Shown: positions 23,156 through 36,029, numbered from the stretch's first letter. The stretch is DNA of 64,000 nt from Alligator mississippiensis (GCF_030867095.1 NC_081831.1:65982716-66046715); one strand, 5' to 3'. A program made the numbers and translations. The notes: a model not told the origin generated them from the sequence alone.

Positions 23156-26100
23156 ATTTCTCGCTAATGTGTTCTTTTGTTTGACTACCATGACAAGTAA
23201 TGGTACGGTGTTTTCTGTTGAGGTAAAGACCACCAGAAGTCCAGAAATAGTTATCCAAAGAGAAAGACATATCTTAAATCCAGGGCTAGTGGACAAGAGT
23301 AGTACCTTGTCAGGTCATGATTAAGTCATCAGAAAGTTTTGCTGGGGCATTTTGTACTGGAGCCAGCAACTGGAATGCAAAATCCTGGCCTCCATTAATA
23401 TGAATGGCAGAACTCACGTCAACTTATGTGCAACCACAATATCCACAAGGAGCAGTAAATCCAGACTTCACTTAATTGTATTATTGTAGGCAAAATAAAA
23501 TAGTCCCCTGCAAGATTTAGCCCCCAGAGAAGTCAGGCAGTGAGTGGCACAAAGACCTGACTCTCTTATTGGTACTGGACATTAAGGAGATGGACAATTA
23601 CATCATGTTCAGAACAACTTCACCACCTTTCCTTTGCAGCCTCTATATAATACGTTGCATTGAACTTCAAAGTACTTTACAGACGAACGCTGCACTGCTA
23701 GCAACTAGCTGAAGGTAGCTCAGAACAGTTCTGATTGCATGTGTGACATGTACTTATATTGTTTTTTCAGAAACACAGCTAAGCAACTCAATGAGGACCA
23801 AAGATCTATTCTAAAACTAAATATAACATTGAGAAAACATACTGAATAACCACCTTGGCTATCAAACCAAACCAGTATTAATGCTGGTAAAACTGTCAAA
23901 CGTGGCATCTGAGAGAAAACCAAAGAAGAAACAAAGCAAGAATCAGAACAATAGTTTTAAAATAAACAATTACCTTATAATAGCAACAGTGGTGGCAAAG
24001 GGCATTGCTTGGAGGTTAACTACTATTTGGCATTACCTTGTCAGCTCCTTTCCAGACAGGCTTCATTGCTACAGCTAACAGGCCCCAGTTCACTTTTGAT
24101 ATATGCTTATGTTCGGTTGTCCTTAGCACATAGGTTATATAAGCACATATTTACCTTCTTTGCTTTCTTAAGTCAGAGCTGGAAAGTGCTATTCTACCTG
24201 GAAGGGTGCTCAGAGAAAAGACCATTATGGAATAATTAATTTTGTCCAGGGTAATGTGATAAGCTTTCAAGAGAAGGCCCTGATTCAGCCCAGCATGAGC
24301 ATATCTGTAACCACTGCTGAACAGAAACAGTCTTTCTGAATTGGGGCCTACAAGTTGATTCTACTTGTGATTTCTGATCATTAAACTAGATTTAGGTGCT
24401 AGTTCTCACATGCCCCTATCCCTGATAAAAGGGTTGCAATGCAAATTAGCCCAGTGTCTCCCAGTCAGGTCCTTGATGCACCTGTGCAGCGTCAGTGTCC
24501 TCATTGGATGATTAGAACATGGTGAGCAGTTCTGGAGATGAGGCCCAAGAATCTTACTCCCCTCTTGTTCCCTAGTTGTGGGCTGATAGGAGTACAGTAG
24601 TCTTGTTAATTTTTTTTTTGCCACTGAAGTCAACCAATGTGATTCTCACTGAACACGAGAAGCAAATCTGTTGAGTAGAAAGGTCTAATTTTTATGTAGT
24701 CACTTCCCAGAATAGACTTGCACTTGAAGAACAAATAGCCAATGAGTTTTGAGATACCAGCCCACTCAAAGCTCCAAAGTGGAGCTCTTGCTTTAAAATG
24801 TTTTGCTTGCAACATGAAATCACAGTTTTTACTGCTTAGTTTTGCTTTGCTGCCTTCAGAGTAGTTAGCTAAAACACAACCTCTTTAGGTCTAAGTCATG
24901 ATACCACTCATAGCTTAATTTAAGTGAGGGTGATTATTGATCAGCTCTTTGTACGTGTTATGTTGTTAACCAAACTCTAGCTGATGATCCCAGTTCTCAC
25001 CTGCTATTACTTTCCCTTCCTGGTGACCTTGCCAGTTCTTCGCAGCTGCACTGAGCCATCTCAGACATTTCCATACTTGCAGCTCCACGTAGGCGATGCA
25101 ACAACCAACGCAGACAGCAGACTTCATGTTGCAATGAAAAGATTAAACGAGCTTTACCTGAATGATCTAAATGTGAAGGAATTTAATCCAGCGTTTGGAA
25201 CAAAAATGTTTATTTACTTTTCCCTCTGAGTCACCCCTGAAACTTCTCGTCCTCGGTGGCTATGTCAGAATCCGAGGCAATGCCATTTATGGTAACTGTC
25301 CCAAGTGTGCCCTTTACCTTTCCCTTATTTAAAAAAAAGAAGTCAAAACCTGACCTTGTAACCCCTTCGCAAAGGCAACTGCAGCTAACATCTTGGGGGG
25401 GATTCCAGGGAAGCAGGACCACAAAGCTTTTGATGCCCAGTCTGCACGCATAGGCAGGCTACCTTCCAAAGAGCAGAAGACCCAAGGAGGCGTTTCCGTT
25501 TGGCACTAAGTTAATGGGGCTGACTAACTAAATAGCCGGGACTGCTTTGCAGAGTCAGCCACAGATGATTCTGCCTGTGGCCTCTGTTTCCCCCTTCTTG
25601 ATTCACTGGATGTTGAACACAAGTCATTTTACAGGCAGATGATGTTAGCACTTACCTGCTGCTTTTCATCTTCAAAATTTTGAACAAACAGCTAATAGGA
25701 GTTGAGAATATTCTCCAAGTAAAGTGAAAGGCCAGTCCTGACCTCACTGTGGCCAAGGTAAATTTTGCCATGGATTTTACAGGAAGCAGGATGTGGCCAT
25801 AGGGTGTGATAAGGTAGGTGAGATGACTCAATGCATCGATTCTAACATGCATGAACTTTTGCTTGTGTCAGTCGTCTTCCTCTCAAGTATCCAGTAGATT
25901 CTTAGAATCAACAGATTCCTACTGCAAAAGGATGAAGGGAAGTGATAAAATCCATCCTAGGAGCCTGTGCTGCAATCTTACTGTTCACACAGGAAGTCTA
26001 CCAAGAATTTCTTGAGCTTCTCCTTGAAAAGGGCTCCTAATTTTTTTTTCCATAACATAAATGTTTTGCATGAACTGCATCATCTTCAAGGAAAATTCTG

Positions 26101-26433
26101 TCACGCTTATTAACCAATACTGGCTAATGGATACTTGCTGGGTTTAGATCCTGAAAAGTATTTAAGCATAGGTATGCTGGTGACTGGTATGTTATCACAG
26201 GGAATGGATCACCACATGTCCTGTTTCTCATATATTTCCTCTTAAGCATCCAATACCTGCCACTGCTGGAGACGGGACATTGGGCTAATTAGCCTTTGTT
26301 TTGATCTGACATGGCGATTCTTACGTTGTGTAGCCCACAGGGCTACTAAATGCTAACATCATCAAGCACCTGCTTTGCTGAATCCAGGCCTCATGGGGGC
26401 CACAGATTTTGGCTGCCTGTTAAGCAGGTCTGT

Positions 26434-26494
26434 GCACTAAATGTAATGTATTTTCCAAGGGTATCACTAAATGTGATGCATTTTCCAAGGGTGT
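26434..26494 (+). repeat. Diverged tandem duplication, about 31-base period
   Basis: 'cactaaatgtaatgtatttt' + 'ccaagggtat' is followed at once by 'cactaaatgtgatgcatttt' + 'ccaagggtgt'. The two copies differ at three positions, all transitions. Confidence 0.8.
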
Positions 26495-27307
26495 CAGCAC
26501 CCTGTAACTACAGCTTCTGACAAGAAAATTAGTACAGATATATTGGAAATGTGAAATTGTAAGTCTATCCGTAGCTCCTATGCCTTGCATAGATTTCAGC
26601 TGGCTTCTGCAATCGGCACGATAGAGAAGCATAAAAGGCGTTGGCTGAAATGCTTTTCCTACAATCAAATAATTTCTATAATGAAAATTCCACACACCAG
26701 TTGCAGGCAGATGGGTCTCCAGGGTGCTGTGCAGCTCCTGGTAGGAATGTTCCATAGGAAAAAATGTTTGCAACGCTTCAACTTGAAACTTTTTTCTTAA
26801 CTTAGTAAAAGCAAATGCTAACGTATGGTTTGGGTTTGCCTTCGTATTGTTTCCTTATGTTTTAAAGTTTAAATTTCTCTTCTTAAAAATCTCCCTTGAA
26901 GGTAAGGCTGAGCCAGCTGGGTGCATGACATCATCAGCTGGAGGCTCCTTTCTCCCTGTTCCACATCAGCAAAGTCCTGGAGATCCCCCTGCTCTAGATA
27001 GGTGTTAAAAATAAACCATAAAACTGTTATTCCTCCCCCAGGAACCTGAAGTCTCAAATACTGCCCATCTCTTAAACTATTCTACCCTTGGCAAATGGCA
27101 GGTTTGAAAAGAAGAGCACCACAGGAAGGAGGTACTGTGGTGCACAAAGAACTAAACGGAGACACCAATTTAAAAGTATTTGTCCATACAGCCAGTTGTG
27201 GCAGAATTAGAACAGGATCCTGATGTTGGGTGAAGTCACGCAAAAGAATTCAGGATTATTGACATTGCAGGATATATCATGAGGCCACAACCACAGGCGA
27301 TCTGATC

Positions 27308-27510
27308 GTATCACTACTTATTTATTAACCGTAGGCCTAGGTTCTTTATCCATGGATCAGGACCCTGTGGTGCCAGCTGTTGTACAAACATAGACAAAAA
27401 CAGTCCCTGCCCAAAATCTAGAATTAAGACAATCAAGAAGAGATGGATGTAGACAGACAGGGAGTACCAGGAAGCACTGCTGCTTAGCTTGCTATGCCAT
27501 GACCTCAGCA
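27308..27510 (+). mobile_element. L2-type ancient LINE/SINE fragment
   Basis: 'tcaggaccctgtggtgccag', 'ctgttgtacaaacatagac', 'aacagtccctgcccaaaat' and 'gatgtagacagacagggag' follow the same dispersed-repeat order as the copy at 39562-39830 ('..actgtgctagacactgcac..'). I associate this with old L2/MIR-like repeats of reptiles and birds; the family name is provisional. Confidence 0.5.
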
Positions 27511-29645
27511 CAGAAGCAGCCTAAAGGTGGTAGCATCTTTGTTGGTACCACGACAAAGGAGAGGTGTGAGGAGGGCACGTCAACCTGGAGGATTACGTAT
27601 GGCAAGCAGAGCATGGCATGCCAAACCACTGCCTAATTAGGAAAAAAAAGAGTTTTGGAAATGCTAGTTCTTTCTCCTGCCTCTAGTTGCCCTCATGAAA
27701 AAGGTTGAGGATAGTAGCTGTCGTACCTGCTGCGGTAGATTTACAAGGTTGTCTAAACACAAGACCTAAGGTTCTCATGTTCCTTCCCATCTATATAAAA
27801 AATATTTATTACATCCAGCAGATTAATATGTAGGGTACAGTGGGCACACGCTCCTACCTGTTTTGCTGTTAACATGTATAGGCAAGAATCAGAAAAATCT
27901 GATAAACATATTTTGTGGTATTCTCAACAGTAATAAGTGGTTATTGTCATTGGATTGTTTGATTTAAGCCACATGGATCACTTAGCATTTCACATTTGGT
28001 GTCTTATAAAGCAGTACTGCACATATGTGCAGCTGTCAAAACCAGTTTTTAAAAAATAGCAAACTAAGAACACTAGGATCTTAGCCTAAAATGGGAGCTG
28101 AGCACCCTCTTTCTATGAAATCAATACATTGGAGGCAGTCAGCATCCCTCAGGTTCATGCCTTCTATCTGTCCCACTCCCACACAGCAAATCTGCTTTTC
28201 TTTTTACTACATTGCAATTTAGTTAATTTGGTCACCAGGCAGAAGAAATGGGTCTTCTCAAATCTTCCTGCTTATGGAAGATCTCCATAATAACGTGCGA
28301 TACATTGTCAGAGCGTTCTAGAGACCAAACATCAAGGAAGTTGGCAAACTTAGTCTCCCACAGACTCTGTTAAATTGCCTAGGGTGGTCATCATCAGCAT
28401 ACTCCTTGTGACTGGGGGCCAGGACTACTGGCTATTTATACAGAAAGTAGCCTCCTCTGAACCCATCTCCTAGGCTATGGTCCCCCTTCAGATCCAGGCA
28501 GCATGGGTCTTTTGAAGTCATGCTGGCCTTGAGTGTCCCACTAGCATTTACTCTGGGACGTGCCCTCAGGCTGTTTGTGCTTGGTAGCATGGAAAAGCAA
28601 AAACAAATGCTCATTACTTGAATGCAAACATTAATGACAACATCAGCACTGGTGCAGAGCTGGAAAGGGACAATCTGAGGACAGAACTATTTTCTTACCT
28701 GCATGGACTGATGAGGCTGAAGATGCTACACTCTTTTCCAAACACTTAACTGACACAGCATGGGATTGTTGTTCTGCCATAAGGAGATGAAACATTAGGT
28801 GGATCTCTCTCCCCAAAAATCCTATGTTCCATTTGTGAATTGACCTTTGTATATGCCACTCTTGAGAGGTTTTGATTGCGAGGATCAGATTAGAACGGTT
28901 TAAAAAAGGGAAAGGAAGTATTTTTTCCCTTACTGAACACCTCTTACATGCAGACACACCCACTTCCCACACCTGGTTTAGCATTAAAAGCCTTAGCAGA
29001 ACTGTGCTCAATCTTCATGGACATCTACTTTCCATGTAGAACTCACCATTCAACTTGGAAAGCCCTCCAATACATGTGTGGATCTTCCACCGGGTTCAAT
29101 GGAAATTGCCATATGTATAACCAAGAGATTATTTACAGAGATTAAACACAGGGGCTCCCTGCATTGATCCTTATCACACAATTTATTGTAATGAATTTTA
29201 TTGTGTATGAAGATTTTTGTTTTCATGTCACTAGGAAAGACCTTCCTTGAAAGATGTACTTTGGCAAATTATGATTGCACTATTTTACAGCAGAAATACA
29301 AGTGCTTTTCTTCATGAGCCATGCATAGGAGTTATTTTGTGGCTGGTTCCAGAACAGGAGCCAACTGGTGAATAAAACAGGATTCAGTAGCCAAACAAGG
29401 ACAAAGTTTGGGGTTTTCTTAACAAGACTGAACTGACCTTTATGATTTCTCATACTTGGACAATTCATCATCTGTGGTCAAAAATGGAAAATACAAGCAT
29501 GGGCGCACAGTAAAAACCATTTAAGTGAAGTGCTTTATCAGGTGAGACCTTTTGACGCATAGATTCTACAAGTGTTCTTCCTGAACAAAACATGCAAAAG
29601 GTAGCTTATACTTGAGAACAAGTCAATGATGCTTCATTCATAGCT

Positions 29646-29913
29646 CAGGGCCGTCCCATTTCTAAATAGCTGGGGGCTGTGCGCCGCACCAGCAGGGGCT
29701 GAGTTAGTGAGAGCCACAGGCACTTGGGTCACCCCCACCTCAGCTCACTCACTGCACTGCACTGCAGGCTGCTTTGACCCTGGGGGTGGGAGCATCATGT
29801 AAAAGCCTAGGGTGGAGAAGGAGCCTAGAGCCTCCAGCTGCAGCAGAAGCCAGAGCAACAGAGGGAGCAGCAGCCAGGTAGGTGGCCCCCAGGGCACCAG
29901 CTGGGCAGCCCTG
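29646..29913. mobile_element. hAT-like MITE, CAGGGCYGTCCC ends
   Basis: The left end cagggccgtccc is mirrored by gggcagccctg at the right with one difference and a one-base length change. About 270 bases, GC-rich inside, with overlapping open frames that reflect composition. No convincing target duplication directly at these ends; 'gcttcatt' (29631) and 'gcttcatg' (29921) lie slightly outside and may be the duplication if the ends are longer. Confidence 0.45.
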
Positions 29914-29989
29914 AATTTGCGCTTCATGAACCCCTGTGCACCCTAAGAGATTCCAACACCACGGTTTAAAAAATGCATCCCAAGGCACA

Positions 29990-32694
29990 TGAATGTATTT
30001 TGGTCACTTTATTAAATGAGATATTAAATAGTTTAAGTTTCAACTACTAAACAGCACTTTGAATGGTGAAAACACAGATAGTATATTGTCATACTTGAAT
30101 GCTTCTTTTCTTTAAAAACACATTTCCAGTCCTTATATATATTACAAAACAGCCTTATAGGAAGAGGTGACATCTTTTCTACAGTACTTAAGATATTTAA
30201 TACAGAACTGAAAAGCCGTCTAATAGAAACAAAGGCAAGTCTTCACAGCTGTATGATTTCAGCAGCCAAAGCTGGTTGATGGACTGAAACATTACTATAC
30301 AACTGGGACAAAACATATACAATATCACAATACTAAGCAAAAACGCTTTACATCCAAAGGAATAAACAGGTTACAAAATGTGGAGAATTTAGCAGGCAAA
30401 AGTGTATTACAAGCAACATTTTTATTCATCATCTTAAGCCATTTCATCTAGTTAAAACATCTAAAACAAATATAAAAATGAGCCTTTTAATATCTTACTG
30501 ATGTAATGTTCTTTCTTTAAATATTTGTTAAAGCTTGATGTTATACTCAAAGCACATATTATGCAGCTAAAATGTCAAGTGAGAAACATATATGCAAAGT
30601 GGTCCAAGTTTTATTTCGATGCTTCTTATCTCTGATATCCTCTTATGCATTAGTCTTCTGTTATCCATAGTTTTGTCCAGGATGAAAAAATGTGCCTTTA
30701 AATGTTGCCTAAAACTTCCACATTTAAGTCTTTGAGCGAGTTATTGTAAAACTCCATTGAAAATCCCCAGGTCTGGTAGAACAAATTTCTTATTCATGAC
30801 ACGTAGGAATATCAGTGACAGTTGCCCAGAGAACATTTGCCTTCAAACGTTTGTCTCAAAGTCTCATTTTTTCATTTCTTTTCAAGTGAATACATCTCTT
30901 TTTTTGGCTCCCCTCCCCCAGAATTAAAGAAGTTTAATTACAGAGCTGACAGAGCACTAGACCATACCGATTTTTGTTGTGGTGTCTTGTCATGAAGAGT
31001 CCAAAGTAACAATTTGGTTAGCTGGTTTTACATCAGATCTAAAACTCTACTCATAGCATAAACCAAAATTCAATCACAAACTGAAGTATCTCAAGATTTA
31101 CATATTTAGATGCTAAAACACTTGTCCATTCAGGACATAAAAACTCGAGAAAATCCTGCATGAATGATTCCAGAAATTAAATCAGTTTTAGTTAAATGTC
31201 AGCAGTTGTATGAGTTCAGTGATATCTAGAGCAAATCCCTCCATCCAGCTCTTCTTTCCAATGAGTTTTCTAGCTGTTGTCAATACTCAATACACCATCG
31301 CCTCAAACATTCCTGTCATTTAATGTTACTCCCACATTCTATAAATCTTTTTCTTTAACAAAAATAGTATCAACCAAACTACATGCAAAGAAAAGCCCTA
31401 TTTATGTGTGTATAATTAGATCATCAGAAACACACAAGCTGTACTAATAAGTGATTAAGATGTGTCTAAGGAGGATGTTAAGGATAAACCAGAAATTTAC
31501 CTCTGGTCTACATTAAAATATTAATAGTAACAAAAAAGGGTAGAACTATCACACTTCTGTACTAAATTATGTTCTCAGGAAAATAACAGGAGGTCAGGGT
31601 GGGGGAGGAGAGAGTGACAGCCAGAGATCTTTCTCTGGAAAGGAAGAACTACTCCACAATTCTGGCAGCCCTGGAAATGGCTGAAGCACAGTTCATTGCA
31701 TTTAAAGTCAGCAATGGTTCTGTTGTTTTGATACCGTTTAGAAAAGAGGGTGTGACCCTAATCACCATCACTACTTTAACCCCCAAAATACCAGGAATTT
31801 GATTTTCTTGGCCCAAATCCCATTGCCGGCAATGGGAAGAGACACTAGCACCAGCATCAAGGAGTTAACAGAAATGTGCTTTGTATTGAAGTCAGCATAG
31901 AGCAAATTAGCATGTGAAGGATAAAAACCTGTAACCTTAAGTTGACCAGTTGTTATTCCATCACAGAAAACCGAAAATAAAAAGTGGCAGAAGACCGGAG
32001 GAAAAAAAAAAGTTTCTCGTCTCCAGTCGCGGATTAAGGCTGTATACACAGTTTCAGGATAACTGCATGACCCAGACATTTCAGAGCAGTAGTATTTAAG
32101 AATATTGCACTCAGTTCTCTCAAGAAAATTTTCAATTCCTATGCTTTATTCAGCACAAGTGATATCGCATGAGTCCAGACATCAGTCAAAAGGAAATTAG
32201 ACTATTTCTTCTGGCTTAACACTCCCACTAATTTCAAAAAACGGGCAAGTAGAAAAGTATTCCGTAATTTAAGGAATCAACTCTAATCAAGAACTCAGCT
32301 GTGTACATGTTATATAATGGCATACTGAAATATACAGATCTGTATTCTTCCCTAAGCCTCTCAAATCTGGTAATATTTTTATGGCTACTAAAAGCAAGCG
32401 TAGGAGTTTAGACAGGAAACCTGTGGAGCTGCTACTGTTATGGAAGGACTTGTTTTCACTGAAAACAATTTGATATCTCCTGTACTCAAAACATGTAAGA
32501 AAATTCTAGGCAACATCACTGACAAATCAGAGAAAACATTATGTCCTATTTAAACAAAGCTGAAACGCTAACATTTAAGGGGACCAACCAAACTATTTAT
32601 ACAGTTGAGTTCTGTTAAGCCATTGATTCCTAAAAAAATAAAAGTTCTTTCTCTGATTTTAACAATCCTTTAAGCTTTAAGTGCAAAATCACAT
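29990..32694 (-). other. ATRX: ATRX 3' UTR (inferred)
   Basis: Follows the ATRX stop codon on the - strand. About 2.7 kb of AT-rich sequence ending just past an AATAAA (30008-30013, + strand TTTATT). A long 3' UTR fits what is known of ATRX mRNA. The open frames in it on either strand (for example 31599-31802 +) resemble nothing known. Other TTTATT words (for example near 30421) could give shorter ends. Confidence 0.65.
30008..30013 (-). terminator. ATRX: Poly(A) signal AATAAA, ATRX
   Basis: On the - strand the sequence reads catttAATAAAgtgaccaa. Cleavage would fall near 29985-29995. It is the last strong signal in the region and matches the expected length of the ATRX 3' UTR. Confidence 0.55.
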
Positions 32695-32967
32695 TTATTT
32701 CCCTTGGGAAGGTCCTGGATTTTTGCCTCTCATTGGGGGTGGTGCGCGTTGCAGTGGTGGTGGCTGCATACCACCTGAAACGGACTGATACATTCCTCTC
32801 ATATCTATTTGTTGGTAGTTGGAAGGATTCATGATTAAATTTGGAGGCTTTGGCATCATAAGATGACTCATTGCTGCTTGTTGATAAGACATTTGCTGCT
32901 GTTGCTGCTGATTGTACTGCTGCTGTAGTCTTCTGTTCATAAGTATCCTCTGAACACAACTGATTAA
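32695..32967 (-). CDS. ATRX: ATRX, last coding exon (90 residues and stop)
   Basis: After acceptor ccctccacag the exon reads LISCVQRIL, MNRRLQQQYNQQQQQQM, then SYQQAAMSHLMMPKPPNLIM, NPSNYQQIDMRGMYQSVSGG, MQPPPLQRAPPPMRGKNPGP, SQGK and TAA. This is the conserved C-terminal tail of ATRX with its glutamine-rich Q box, clearly homologous to the human end. The human protein as I recall it ends ..GPSQGKSM. Here a TAA stands at the Ser position and the next codon is ATG, so the protein is two residues shorter. The poly-Gln is coded by mixed CAG/CAA codons, so it is not a pure triplet repeat. Confidence 0.97.
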   Translation of the reverse strand, partial: LISCVQRILMNRRLQQQYNQQQQQQMSYQQAAMSHLMMPKPPNLIMNPSNYQQIDMRGMYQSVSGGMQPPPLQRAPPPMRGKNPGPSQGK

Positions 32968-34214
32968 CTGTGGAGGGAAAGTAGAGCTGTTACAAGTGCA
33001 TGACCTGTCTCAATGCTGTAAGTATCAAGTTCAGAGTTAAAATCCATTTGCTAGGGGTACCATGGGTGAAGGAAAAAGCATTATTGTTATCACCATCACT
33101 AATGCAATGGCATTCACTAACTGATTACTGTAGAAACCAGTTAGTAACACCATTTAGGGCTGAGTCCTCCTAATGACTTGTCTATTGTATTGCAGGCAGC
33201 ATTTATGTTAGTTGCCATGGTGACATGCACTATACTGTGAAATTACTCCTACATATTAGTTACTGCATTTTCTGTCAGGTACCATTTATTATCCTTCTGA
33301 ATATCCTACAGCTTGATTGACAAATAAACATTTAATGACAAACGCCAAAAGGAGAAAACACTTCCCAAAGAGTAACGCCTACAAAGAAAGGTTCCGATTT
33401 CATAAAACAGCTTAAACCCACGGAACTCGTCAGTGCTTCCTAAGTAATGTGCACGCTTCATAAGGTAATTCCTTGGTGCCAAAACTCAGAACTTCGCAGT
33501 AACTGGCAAAGGACAAAGGGAAAGTCTTCCAAAGGCTCATGTTGGCATGGGATCTCTTTGGATCCTCCTTGTAGGAAGATGTGAGGCATGTAAGAGTTTA
33601 TGCACTTGGATTTGTTTTTCAGAACTATATAGCTGTAAATGGGACAAGTTATGATGTATGCCTATAAAATATGCAAACTGCAAGACACAGGGCTGATAAC
33701 AGTGGTGTAACTAAGGGGAAGTGTGACTGGGGTGGCAGCCCAGGGCACTGATGTGGGGGTGGGGGGGAGAAGAGAGGCTGCAAAACAAACAAACAAACAA
33801 AAAAACAGTTGGCGTTGCCGGTGGGATCCACCTCCGCTGCCCAGGGCATCAAGCTGTTTTAGGATAAACAGTCTTTGTACAAGTCTGACCCCACACATCA
33901 TGTCTAACGCCAGGTTTTTAAATTTCTTTAAGCCACTGGCCCTCTAACATTTCAAGTAAAACACCTGAAAGGAACACATTTTGGAGACTATTTCTCACTT
34001 CATGAGATATCTCCCCAAATAGGAAATAAACAATGCAACACTACCACATTGCCCAAACCAGCATGTCCTGGTACGGTGGAAGTTACACTGATGGTTGTTA
34101 CCTGGCCTATAAGACTGATAAGCCGGCATTCGATATTGTGCTGGTTAGAGTAGCTGACACCCACATGGCCCGCCCCACATAAATGCAGCTATCAAAAACA
34201 CTCAGATTTCTTAC
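32968..34214 (-). other. ATRX: ATRX last intron
   Basis: A 1.25-kb phase-0 intron, gtaaga to cctccacag on the - strand. It carries a possible hAT-like end (cagtggtgtaactaagg, from 33700) with a G-run and (CAAA)n near 33785. No gene. Confidence 0.75.
33700..33850. mobile_element. Possible hAT-like element fragment
   Basis: It starts with cagtggtgtaactaaggg, which resembles a common hAT-type end (CAGTGGCGTAACTAGGG). It continues through G-rich and (CAAA)n sequence. The right end and target duplication could not be fixed. Confidence 0.3.
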
Positions 34215-34343
34215 CATCTGCTGTTTTGTCAGGACATCGTTGTACATGGCTTCTCTGCGCTTCACATCCAGCTCTTGGCTTGCCTGTCTACTTAGGGCCA
34301 AGGCCTGTACCTGGCTCTCTGTCAGGGTCACATTATCCTTCCA
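34215..34343 (-). CDS. ATRX: ATRX coding exon, second from last (43 residues)
   Basis: A 129-base exon in phase 0 reading WKDNVTLTESQVQALALSRQ, ASQELDVKRREAMYNDVLTK, QQM, between acceptor tcattttcag and donor gtaaga. It is a charged helical segment of the C-terminal tail. The block ALSRQASQELDVKRREA is identical to the human sequence as I recall it; the start (human WKENMNLSEAQ) is more variable. Confidence 0.96.
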
Positions 34344-34880
34344 CTGAAAATGAAACATGACTAATGTAATTTTGGTGGAAAAGTAAGAGCAAGCCAAGTA
34401 AATGCCCGTGGGCCAGAGGTGAGTCCAGTGAAGGCTCTAAAAAAGAACGGTTTTAGAGCTTGAGCTCAAAGTTACCCATTCTTTACTCTTACCAACTCAG
34501 ACAATGTGTTTCTAAATGTTGTCTTTTAAAACAAAGGGGATGGGGAAGAACAGAGGGAGTACTCTTCTGTGGAGCTTACCTATTACTCTCCTATGGACAA
34601 TGCAGTATTTTTACTGTATGGCAAGTAGCGCCGACAAGGAGTGCCTGAGCAATTTGCTGACACTCCAAGACTACTACGGACACGTATGCTATTGCCTCAC
34701 TGCCGTTAATTAGAAGTTACTACAAGTTAGGCTAATGGAGAAACATTATTTGAGAGACTTGTATTTTAATATAAAAATAAAATTACAATTCACCACCCAA
34801 CAAATAATCATTTTTTCTTTGATACTGCTCAGTATTTTCCCAGCTTCTGGCCCAGTGTGAGTTATATCAATCTTACTTAC
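34344..34880 (-). other. ATRX: ATRX intron
   Basis: 537 bases, phase 0, gtaagt to ttttcag on the - strand. Nothing else recognised. Confidence 0.8.
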
Positions 34881-34976
34881 TATAGCTGAGATAATATCTT
34901 CAAGGGGCTGAATTCTTGCCGCAGTTACATTGTTGGTGGCTTCTACAACTTTCTCTCTTCCTTGATTAATGAGGTC
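34881..34976 (-). CDS. ATRX: ATRX coding exon, third from last (32 residues)
   Basis: A 96-base phase-0 exon reading DLINQGREKVVEATNNVTAA, RIQPLEDIISAI, between acceptor ctctcag and donor gtaagt. It matches the human segment DLINQGREKVVEATNSVTAV closely. Part of the conserved tail after the helicase core. Confidence 0.96.
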
Positions 34977-35604
34977 CTGAGAGAAAAGCAGAAAACAAAT
35001 TATAACGGGGAGGTGCAAAGCAACACATGCCAACACATTTAGAAACCCTTTTCACCCCCTGTTTAAGCCAGCATACTTTAACCTTTTTACAATATGCCAC
35101 AAATGAACAGTTGGGTAACATGGAGGAAAAATTCATACATGACTAGAGCTTGGATTGCAGTAATGAGAGAGAAAATATTAACAGTAAACATAAATCTCAG
35201 TTTTAAAAAAACTGCTTAAGTGGTAGCTAGATTATTAAAGTAGTACTAAACTTGCATCTAAACTTTTTTGTAGCGTTGCATTATTTATTTTGACCTTGAC
35301 CATCACTTATCACAATTATAACTCACTATGTGCATGTCAAACATTTTTATTACTTGTTTTAATGTTACTAATGTGGTTGCATCTACAGGCAAGATTCAGT
35401 GTTGCTAATATGTACACAAGTAAAATTTTAAATGAAACAGTAGTTACTTCAAAAAAAACGAGACACTAATCAATCAGGGGACATTTTCTTGAATACCAGG
35501 ATATTTAAGAATTACATTAATTATCCATTTATAACTTAATGAGAATAATTAAAATATGCTTAAAGTAATAGAGACACCTTACGCTATTTATACTCACTGC
35601 CTAC
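34977..35604 (-). other. ATRX: ATRX intron
   Basis: 628 bases of AT-rich intron, phase 0, donor gtaggc, a less common form of GT donor. No repeat or gene recognised. Confidence 0.8.
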
Positions 35605-35730
35605 CTCCAGCTGCTGGTTAGACATTGCTGACAAAGCTCCCAGATTGAAAGGAATATATGGCGTTTGAGTGTTGTAGTTGACATGGGGCATATTGGTCCC
35701 AGCTGGCATGTTGAAACGCATGGTCAGACC
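35605..35730 (-). CDS. ATRX: ATRX coding exon, fourth from last (42 residues)
   Basis: A 126-base phase-0 exon reading GLTMRFNMPAGTNMPHVNYN, TQTPYIPFNLGALSAMSNQQ, LE, between acceptor tttccaag and donor gtaggc. TPYIPFNLGALSAMSNQQLE is invariant with human as recalled. The preceding TNMPHVNYN is more diverged (human TNLPPVSFN). Confidence 0.96.
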
Positions 35731-36029
35731 CTTGGAAACAAAAGGAATATGTATAGTAAGGTACTGTACATCTTCATTACCAACTCTGGTAAAAACTAAC
35801 ACGCTTTGAGAAAACAAAGGTCTTTTTTACATATAGGCCTTACTACTAAGGCTTGAGATAATTTGAGGGTCCAGTTTACGTGCATGCGTTTGATATAAAT
35901 ACAATAAGAGAAGAAATATTTAGATATTTAGCCAGTATGATAGCAGCACATGTAGACAGCAAGAGAAATACACTTATCAAAATTAGTAAATCAAACAAAG
36001 TCTTTGTATCACTTTGAAAGACTTTGAAA

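Larger units (their letters stand above)
23156..29989. other. Spacer between the convergent 3' ends of FGF16 and ATRX
   Basis: About 6.8 kb with no gene I can support. It contains old repeat pieces (about 23380-23410 and 23640-23720), a short tandem duplication at 26434-26494, an L2-like piece at 27308-27510 and a hAT-like relic at 29646-29913. The open frames at 24984-25229, 26420-26773 and 28643-29011 match no family I recognise and show no splice-flanked structure. Confidence 0.6.

Noticed and set aside
24984-25229. 81-residue frame in the FGF16-ATRX spacer
   Set aside because: No recognisable domain, no clear splice sites, no promoter context; length expected by chance in this much DNA.
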